Assembly (NCBI GenBank): GCA_022777645.1 | Contig: JALFFX010000007.1 | Span: 1 to 40,642 of the forward strand | Length of the DNA: 40,642 nucleotides | Direction: 5' to 3' | DNA from: Erysipelotrichaceae bacterium | Lineage (GTDB): Bacteria; Bacillota_I; Bacilli_A; RFN20; CAG-826 | Shown here: piece after piece, positions 34,571 to 40,642 of the stretch | How the letters are laid out: each line of letters opens with the position of its first letter | How positions within the stretch are numbered: position 1 is the stretch's first letter | The notes under the pieces: generated by a model | What the model saw: the letters and a program-made list of their open reading frames with translations, nothing else | Told to the model about the DNA's origin: nothing | Databases searched by the model: none | Position numbers and translations under genes: made by a program

Positions 34571-37519
34571 TTAGTCCTCCTTGTTTTTCTTTGTAAACAA
34601 ATCGTCATTGCTCTTTGAGAAATATGCAAAATATAGCATTACCACAATGGCGTCGATGAAGATGAAATTGACTCCAACAACTGCAATTTCAAAATATGGA
34701 TATCCTCTTGTTACAGTTGTGACAGTTTCAGTTTCATTAAGTGAATAATATTCAGTTGAGCAAACGGTGAATAAGATATTCTTAACAGATTTTCTAACAT
34801 TGTTAGCAACTGTCATATCGCTTGCCCAAGAAGAACCTAGGTTGTGGGAGAAGGATTGTGCACCATTAAGCCATAAATCATTGCCGGCTGCAATGCCTTG
34901 TTTGGCATCGCCTGCGTTTCCCATCCAGTCAGTGACGACTGAGCCATTAAAGCCCCATTCATCACGAAGTATTTCTGTTAATAATGGATAACATTGTCTA
35001 GCAGTAACGCCACCAACGCGATTGAAGGCGCTCATCATTGCGTTAGCTTTTCCAACTTTAACTGCGATTTCAAATGGACGTAAATAATTTTCACGTAAAG
35101 CTTGTTCGGTTGTCCAAGTATAGACATTTCCTCTATTTGTTTCTTGGTCGTTTAAAGCAAAGTGTTTTATATATGCATATAAATGACCTTTTAATGCGCC
35201 TTTAACTGTATAAGCAGCGCTATAACCACTTAAGATTGGATCTTCAGAATAATATTCATTGTTTCTGCCACCAAATGGTGAACGACGAATATTCGCGCCA
35301 GGAGCATACCAACCACTTACACCAGTTGATACGCCTTCATTGGCAACAACATTTCCGTATTCTTCTGCTAATGCTTTATTAAATGAATTAGCGATTAATC
35401 CAGCCATTGGGAACCAAGTCCATTGACTTGTTTCAGTAACAGAAGCGTTACTTCTTGTTAAACCCATTGGTCCATCGTTATCTCTTAACCAGATTTTGCC
35501 AACGCTTAATGCTTCACAAGTGGAATATCCACCCATAGCAATTAAATGTTCAGCATCTTCAATCGTGACTTGATTAAGGAGCAAGTCCCATTTTTCATTG
35601 TTATAGTCTGCTCCTAATTCTTTCATCAGTTCACTATTGGCTTTGATTTTTGTACCATCTGGTTCTTTTAATAAACCGACATCAGTGATTTTGCTTCCGT
35701 CAAGATTTGTATATAAATATAAGCCATTATCTTGACCAAATGTTGGAAGCGTATCATAACTATTTTTTGAATTTACTGTCCCATTAGCGGTGCTATGTGC
35801 GACAGTGACATTTTTGAATGTATTTTTAAAATCTGCTCTTGATAAATATAAACTTGTATCATTTCTATCTAATGGAGTTACGTTTGTGGCATCTGCTCCT
35901 GTAAAACGATTTTTAACATCATTATTAGTAACAGGATCTTTTGCAAATTGATAATTAGCAGCAAGATTTAATGAGAATTTTGTTGATTCGTTTTTAATCT
36001 CGTGAGCGTTAACCATCAATTTAAAGATATATTCGCCAGCATCAAGCTCAAAGCCTTTAAAACCATTATTGTTTTTGTCATAGCAATCATAACTTGCCAT
36101 ATAATATGGGTCGATTGATAACTTGACTGTTTCACTTTCTCCAGGTTCTAATAATTTTGTTTTGGCGTAGTCAATTAAATTAATTGATGATTTTTCAATT
36201 TCTCCTGATTTATAAGGAGGTTCATAAAATAATTCAACGACTTCCTTACCTGCTTTATCTCCGGTATTGGTGACTTTGACATTTACTTCATATTGATCTG
36301 TGGCAAGTAATTCACCAACTGGTTTATCGACTATTTCCCAGTCAAAGGTGGTGTAGCTCAATCCACTTCCAAATGGATATTGGACAATTCCATCATAACC
36401 AGTTTTGACATTGCTTTTGTATGCTTCTTTTGCAGTATATCCATCCCAATAGCCCATTTTGTCGGCAGTTTCATACCATTTATAGCCAACATATATATCT
36501 TCAACATATGTAACACTTGAACTTGCTAAACGTCCAATATTATAAAATGATGGATTTTCTTTATGATCAGTGACAAGTGTTTCAGTGATTCTTCCGCTTG
36601 GGTTGATATCGCCAGTTAAAATCATTGGTATTGTGCTTGCGCCGCTTTGACCAGTGACACCGATATAATAGACGTTATCGATTTTGTCATCTTCAAACGC
36701 CCCACATTCAATCATGTTTGTGCAATTGAGCAAGACAGTGACATTATCAAAATTATTTTTAACCATATCAATCATGTCGATTTCATCATCGCTTAATGAT
36801 AGGTAACCTCTTGTCTCATCTTTGACTATTGATCCACCTTTGGTGGAATAATTGTATGTATATGTTTGAGGACAATCTTGAGCTTCTCCACTTTGACGGG
36901 ATAAAACAATTATTGCTGAGTCTGAAAACTCTTTAGCGTCTTCCAATAAAGTTTTGCCATTAACATTATTAGATGCATTGGTGTACTCGCTTACTTTTGG
37001 ATTGTAATTTGTATATAATTTGTCGTTTCCGCCGAGTGATTCGCTTACTTGTCGTGCTGAGCAAAAGTCTTCATAGAAGCTTTTCAAATTGGTGTTATAT
37101 TCAATTTTCTTGTTTGGGTATTTTTGGTTATAAGTATCAAAACCTTTGTAGAGCAATACTCTTTTGTTTTCTGGGATACGAGATATTCCTGAACCATAAC
37201 CTGAAATTAAAAATCCAGCATCAATACTTGACCATCCAAAGATATTGACTTTCCTATTTTTTGTTGGATTTTCAGGATCATAGGCAAAAGGAGCTTTGTG
37301 TGATGTATTTTTAAGCATTGTCACACCTTCTTTTACAATGGTGGACACAAATTCATTGCCTTTTTCTAATACTTTTTCATCATATGTAACTTTGGTAGGA
37401 TTTAAGCCATCGTTAATGAAGTCGTAATATTTGTTATAAAGAACATTTGCCGCGACGGTAACCCCTGTTAATAAAGTGGCGGCACTTGTAAGGATAATTC
37501 GTTTAATTTTCTTGTTCAT
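34571..37519 (-). CDS. GH3 family glycosidase (beta-glucosidase-like), domain-permuted, membrane-anchored at both ends
   Basis: 982 residues. An N-terminal TM helix (~6-27) acts as uncleaved anchor. The usual GH3 C-terminal parts come first: the sandwich-like domain (VKEGVTMLKNTS, VNIFGWSSIDAGFLISGYGS) and an FnIII-like domain (VKVTNTGDKAGKEVVELFYE near ~440). The TIM-barrel domain then follows: WLRDNDGPMGLTR, KHFALNDQETNR and SVVTDWMG, whose Asp (~864) is the expected nucleophile. This reversed order is known from Ruminococcus albus-type beta-glucosidases. A second TM helix lies at ~943-967 with a charged tail. It would cleave oligosaccharides at the outer surface. It starts 12 bases after the sensor gene, so it is cotranscribed. 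Confidence 0.9.
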   Translation of the reverse strand: MNKKIKRIILTSAATLLTGVTVAANVLYNKYYDFINDGLNPTKVTYDEKVLEKGNEFVSTIVKEGVTMLKNTSHKAPFAYDPENPTKNRKVNIFGWSSIDAGFLISGYGSGISRIPENKRVLLYKGFDTYNQKYPNKKIEYNTNLKSFYEDFCSARQVSESLGGNDKLYTNYNPKVSEYTNASNNVNGKTLLEDAKEFSDSAIIVLSRQSGEAQDCPQTYTYNYSTKGGSIVKDETRGYLSLSDDEIDMIDMVKNNFDNVTVLLNCTNMIECGAFEDDKIDNVYYIGVTGQSGASTIPMILTGDINPSGRITETLVTDHKENPSFYNIGRLASSSVTYVEDIYVGYKWYETADKMGYWDGYTAKEAYKSNVKTGYDGIVQYPFGSGLSYTTFDWEIVDKPVGELLATDQYEVNVKVTNTGDKAGKEVVELFYEPPYKSGEIEKSSINLIDYAKTKLLEPGESETVKLSIDPYYMASYDCYDKNNNGFKGFELDAGEYIFKLMVNAHEIKNESTKFSLNLAANYQFAKDPVTNNDVKNRFTGADATNVTPLDRNDTSLYLSRADFKNTFKNVTVAHSTANGTVNSKNSYDTLPTFGQDNGLYLYTNLDGSKITDVGLLKEPDGTKIKANSELMKELGADYNNEKWDLLLNQVTIEDAEHLIAMGGYSTCEALSVGKIWLRDNDGPMGLTRSNASVTETSQWTWFPMAGLIANSFNKALAEEYGNVVANEGVSTGVSGWYAPGANIRRSPFGGRNNEYYSEDPILSGYSAAYTVKGALKGHLYAYIKHFALNDQETNRGNVYTWTTEQALRENYLRPFEIAVKVGKANAMMSAFNRVGGVTARQCYPLLTEILRDEWGFNGSVVTDWMGNAGDAKQGIAAGNDLWLNGAQSFSHNLGSSWASDMTVANNVRKSVKNILFTVCSTEYYSLNETETVTTVTRGYPYFEIAVVGVNFIFIDAIVVMLYFAYFSKSNDDLFTKKNKED

Positions 37520-37531
37520 CTTTTTGCCCCC

Positions 37532-40087
37532 TTAGTTATAGAATTGAAAACTCATCTTGTCGAAATGGCCAGAACCGGTTTCGCCATCTCTAAGTGGAAC
37601 GAGTTTAATTTTATTTTCACCTTTATTTAATTTAACAAGATCGATATAGTCTTCATCCCAAAGAAGATATAAATATCTTCCATTGAGAGAAGCACCATTG
37701 GATGTCGCGTTGTAGTTACGATTTTGAGAATCGGCTGCGCCTGCTGCTTTTCCTTCGAACTTGTTAGTATCGCTTATAAGAGATGAGACATCTTCATTAT
37801 TAACATATATTTTGAAAGCATCCTTCCAAATCAAATCACCTGCTGAGTAATTTGTTTTATCAATGAGATAATTTGTTGCACCCGTGATTGAAAGACGACC
37901 ATAACCTTCTTTTTCAGTTGTTATTGTCCATTCCATAGAAGCACTTTCAGGGGTGGTACGATAATCAAAATTATGAACAAAACCTCTTCCGCTTGCTTCA
38001 TATGGAGCAGTGTAACCTAAATATGCTTCGGCGTGGAAACTTCCATAGCTACATTTTGAATCGATAAAATCAGTTTTATAATTATCGCCAGTTTGTTTTA
38101 GATATGAACAATAGTTAAGAGTCATATCTTCACATTCTTTATTGTATATAGTGCCAGTTAATGTTTCAGGAACTGTTGGAGTTTCGCTTCCTCCGCTTCC
38201 TCCGCCTTCTTCTGAACCAGAACCGCCATTTTTATATGGTGTGATATCAAATTTGATACTATCCCAATGTCCACTTGATGAATTATTTGCGGCAGTTATC
38301 GTTATTGTGTTTTTACCAACTTTTAAATCAACACCCTTGATTGTGACATCTGTCCAGAGAAGATATAAATATCTTCCGTTTAAGGAGAAGCCAGTTTCTT
38401 CATGAGTTGTGTTTCTATTTTGTGGATCAGCTGCACCTGCTGCTTTGCCAACAAAATTATCAGTTGTTTTGATCTTAGAGTTAATTGAAACCCCATTTAA
38501 TTCAATGTTTGCGGCTGTTCCAACATTTAATGCGGTAGCAGAATAGTTACTTGTATTAACAATATTTGTCGCGCCTCTTAAAATTAAGTCAGCCTTGCCG
38601 CCACCTAAAGCGTTGAATGAATATGTCATGCTGGCACCTCTGCTCACATCAAAGTTATGAACAAAGCCTTTGCCGTTTGCTTCATATGGAGCGTTATAGC
38701 CAAGATAAGCTGCTGCATGGAAACTACCATATGCACATTCATCGATATAATTTGTTAAATAATTATCCCCAGTTTGTTTAAGTACTGATGCGCCTTCAAT
38801 TTCCATGTCTTCGCATTCAGTGTAATAATAATCTTCATTTAAATCGGAGTTATTTCCACCTGCTTCGATTCCTCCAGTGATAACAAGATCAAATGAAGCG
38901 CTGAAATTCACACCAAAATTTTCTGCGAAAATTGTATGAGTTCCATTTGTGGAAAATTTAGCAGGGAATGTAACATCACCAGAAATGTTATCAACCCAAC
39001 TATATTTACTTGGATCAATAGTTATTTCTTCGCCTGTGCTTTTAGTTCCTTTTATAGATATATCAGCAATATTTAATTCTTCAGTAGCACTTAATGTTGA
39101 ATATTTACATGTTGTAGTAACTCTAGAAACAACATCGACAGGAATTGAACTTGATTTTCCTTGTGAATAGTAAATATCAACACTTCTTGTTTCGCTTGTT
39201 AAAACTTGATTTGGACTAACTAATTTAATTTGATCATATGAATTATTTGTCGAATTTTGACCAATGGTGAATTTCTTTGATGTATCAGTGATGATTTCGC
39301 CATTGACATCATATTTGACATATAGCGATAATCCAGTTTTATCAAAAGTTGTATTTTCTTTTTGAACAGCAGGTCCTGAGGCAGCTTCTAAGCCAACAGG
39401 AGTAAAGACACCACTATAAGATCTATATACTGATATACCCTCAAGAAGAGTGGTAAAGGTATTTTCACTTGCCTCATCATAATAAGAAATTAAACAAGTT
39501 TGCTTTTTATTCGCGACGGTAAATGGATCTTTTAATTCGATATCATATCCAGTAATGACTTCTTCACTTCCTGAATCATATACACCTTTTACTTCAAGAC
39601 CATCACTATTGAATGTTTGGCCAACGACATAAGTCATATACGTCGGATTTTGTGATACATAAATTGATTGAAGATTGCCGAGGTTAACTTCACTTGTGGA
39701 ACTATCCTCAGGTTTTTCAAATGTTTTTAATAATCCACCAGTAATTAAGCCTGCGCCAGCGACGCCTGTTAATGCAAATAAGACAATCATGCATGTATCA
39801 ATGATTTTTCTAACAGGAGGTTTCTTCCCATTTGGTGGTGTTACTTCATCATTTTCTTTTGCTTTTGTTTGTTGCTCTGCTCTTTTCATCTCTTCTTCAG
39901 ACAAAAGCTCATCAATGCTAACACCAAAAATAGCAGCTAATTTTTTAACTGTTTCAATGTTCGGTAGTCTGGAATTATTTTCCCATCTTGTAATGGCGGT
40001 GCGATCGACAAACAACTTCTTCGCTAGTTCATCTTGCGTTAGTTTTGCTTGCAATCGATAACCTTTTAATTTTTCGCCAAAAGTCAT
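37532..40087 (-). CDS. transmembrane XRE-family regulator with extracellular Ig-like and two CBM35-like domains
   Basis: 851 residues in one uninterrupted frame. Residues 5-60 are a complete XRE/HTH_3 domain (LTQDELAKKLFVDRTAITRW, then LPNIETVKKLAAIFGVSIDE). A charged linker, a single TM helix (~97-119) and an extracellular part follow. That part has at least two Ig-like domains (~137-220 and ~225-405). Two related carbohydrate-binding-like modules close it (~423-616 and ~647-850), joined by GGSGSEEGGGSGGSE. Both modules begin ECEDM and share YGSFH..AYLGY.APYEA, LNGRYLYLLW and SGH.D. The layout predicts direct sensing of a glycan outside and DNA binding inside. An AAGGGGGG ribosome site precedes ATG 40087. 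First gene of the operon; probably controls it. Confidence 0.85.
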   Translation of the reverse strand: MTFGEKLKGYRLQAKLTQDELAKKLFVDRTAITRWENNSRLPNIETVKKLAAIFGVSIDELLSEEEMKRAEQQTKAKENDEVTPPNGKKPPVRKIIDTCMIVLFALTGVAGAGLITGGLLKTFEKPEDSSTSEVNLGNLQSIYVSQNPTYMTYVVGQTFNSDGLEVKGVYDSGSEEVITGYDIELKDPFTVANKKQTCLISYYDEASENTFTTLLEGISVYRSYSGVFTPVGLEAASGPAVQKENTTFDKTGLSLYVKYDVNGEIITDTSKKFTIGQNSTNNSYDQIKLVSPNQVLTSETRSVDIYYSQGKSSSIPVDVVSRVTTTCKYSTLSATEELNIADISIKGTKSTGEEITIDPSKYSWVDNISGDVTFPAKFSTNGTHTIFAENFGVNFSASFDLVITGGIEAGGNNSDLNEDYYYTECEDMEIEGASVLKQTGDNYLTNYIDECAYGSFHAAAYLGYNAPYEANGKGFVHNFDVSRGASMTYSFNALGGGKADLILRGATNIVNTSNYSATALNVGTAANIELNGVSINSKIKTTDNFVGKAAGAADPQNRNTTHEETGFSLNGRYLYLLWTDVTIKGVDLKVGKNTITITAANNSSSGHWDSIKFDITPYKNGGSGSEEGGGSGGSETPTVPETLTGTIYNKECEDMTLNYCSYLKQTGDNYKTDFIDSKCSYGSFHAEAYLGYTAPYEASGRGFVHNFDYRTTPESASMEWTITTEKEGYGRLSITGATNYLIDKTNYSAGDLIWKDAFKIYVNNEDVSSLISDTNKFEGKAAGAADSQNRNYNATSNGASLNGRYLYLLWDEDYIDLVKLNKGENKIKLVPLRDGETGSGHFDKMSFQFYN

Positions 40088-40319
40088 AGAGTGCCCCCCT
40101 TTTGAAAAATATTATTTGTTAACTATATTTTGTTTGGAATTGTCACATTTTGAAAGTGCTAAAATGACACTTATTTTAATTTTTTAAAAATATCGAAACT
40201 ATTATTAATATATTATATTAATAAGTATTTAATGTGACAGTAAAAATATTATAATATTTTTCTCTAAAATACTTGACAAAAAATTTAAAGGTCTGACTGA
40301 ATTGAGCATATTCTAAGCA
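40088..40319 (-). promoter_or_regulatory. upstream region of the sensor operon with candidate operator repeats
   Basis: A very AT-rich region. TGTCACATT (40142-40150) and AATGTGACA (40232-40240) are a perfect 9-bp inverted pair about 80 bases apart. A related AATGACAC lies at 40163-40170. Minus-strand TATAAT sequences occur at 40218-40213 and 40254-40249, the first just downstream of the AATGTGACA copy. These are plausible binding sites for the XRE domain of the first gene. The promoter position is not certain. Confidence 0.4.
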
Positions 40320-40320
40320 T

Positions 40321-40359
40321 AAAAAAACATCAAAACCGATTTTATATGGAATTGATGTT
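40321..40359 (-). terminator. terminator of glf
   Basis: On the minus strand AACATCAA-type and TTGATGTT-type arms (8 bp, 18-nt loop) are followed by a run of T residues (plus strand: AAAAAAA at 40321-40327). Confidence 0.8.
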
Positions 40360-40372
40360 ATTTTAGATGATT

Positions 40373-40642
40373 TTAGATTAATTTTTCAATTTGATTTAAG
40401 GCGAGTTCGATTACATCATCCATATCAAGATATTTATATAAGCCAAGTCGACCACCTAGATAAATATTTGGATATTTTTCTTTTTCTTCTAAATATTTTT
40501 TAACAAGATTCATATTTCTATCATCATTGATTGGATAATATGGTTCACTTGTTTCACTGGCAGGAAGTGGATATTCTTTGGAAATAATTGTTTTTTCTGA
40601 TTTATTGAATTTATTGAAGTGTTTATGTTCAATAATTCTTGT
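40373..40642 (-). CDS. glf: UDP-galactopyranose mutase, C-terminal part (cut by window edge)
   Basis: The last 89 codons, running off the right edge. Visible family segments are TRIIEHKHFN at the cut, TIISKEYPLP, SEPYYPINDDRNM and the FAD-binding end LGGRLGLYKYLDMDDVIELA. Glf converts UDP-galactopyranose to UDP-galactofuranose, a precursor for surface polysaccharides. It may belong to further polysaccharide genes beyond the window. It is separated from the sensor operon by a terminator. Confidence 0.93.
   Translation of the reverse strand, partial: TRIIEHKHFNKFNKSEKTIISKEYPLPASETSEPYYPINDDRNMNLVKKYLEEKEKYPNIYLGGRLGLYKYLDMDDVIELALNQIEKLI

Noticed and set aside
33310-38380. Repeated segments around the LNGRYLYLLW coding stretches as a possible repeat array or CRISPR
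   Set aside because: They are about 0.7 kb or more apart and are explained by homologous CBM modules in coding sequence.
38142-38405. Plus-strand proline/valine-rich frame opposite the sensor gene
   Set aside because: It is a shadow of the minus-strand coding sequence and its Gly/Ser linker; no ribosome site.
40274-40302. TTGACA at 40274 as a plus-strand promoter
   Set aside because: No -10 box at proper spacing and no plus-strand gene downstream.

Overview
The window is AT-rich, Gram-positive-type DNA. It has AGGAGG-like ribosome sites, TTGACA/TATAAT promoters, hairpin-plus-U-tract terminators and lipobox/signal-peptide proteins. Both TGA and TAA/TAG act as stops, so the standard bacterial code applies. 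A bile-salt-hydrolase-like enzyme, a GH3 glucosidase and Big2/CBM surface proteins suggest an uncultured, gut-associated member of the Bacillota (Bacilli / RF39-like or Erysipelotrichia-like). The taxonomic placement is inference only.

Layout. 1-2.9 kb: a coupled trio of alpha/beta hydrolase (cut by the window edge), DUF3737 beta-helix protein and MalY/PatB-type PLP enzyme. 2.9-5.9 kb, minus strand: small membrane protein, phosphoglucomutase (pgcA) and an Abi_2/HEPN-like protein. 5.9-10.9 kb: choloylglycine-hydrolase family enzyme, a very large secreted endonuclease-I/Big2 surface protein, and a translationally coupled degenerate ABC-type ATPase without a Walker A. 11.0-12.6 kb: rplM-rpsI behind a probable L13 leader, then tRNA-Ile, -Val, -Thr and -Leu. 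12.9-27.1 kb: a surface-polysaccharide locus with initiating phosphoglycosyl transferase, wecB, pyruvyl transferase, F420-dehydrogenase-like protein, flippase, four glycosyltransferases, lipoprotein, polymerase, deacetylase and ugd. Two glycosyltransferases are inverted in its middle. 27.1-32.6 kb: a mobile/defence scrapyard with an IS66 transposase remnant between short direct repeats, a broken AlbA_2/RecG-like tail and other decayed ORFs. Two intact cassettes lie among them: an AAA ATPase with a small TOPRIM/RloB-like partner, and an AbiEi/AbiEii type IV toxin-antitoxin pair. 32.8-40.1 kb, minus strand: a three-gene operon. 40.4 kb to the end: the C-terminus of UDP-galactopyranose mutase (glf).

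The most striking part is the 32.8-40.1 kb operon. Its first gene fuses a cytoplasmic XRE-type DNA-binding domain, one transmembrane helix, extracellular Ig-like domains and two CBM35-like modules. It looks like a one-protein, membrane-embedded carbohydrate sensor/regulator. The second gene is a membrane-anchored, domain-permuted GH3 glycosidase. The third is a surface protein carrying the same CBM modules. The third protein also shares a C-terminal anchor module (about 90 residues plus TM plus basic tail) with the otherwise unrelated nuclease at 7-10 kb, which suggests a lineage-specific surface-display domain. All functional assignments come from reading motifs by eye; no database search was run.
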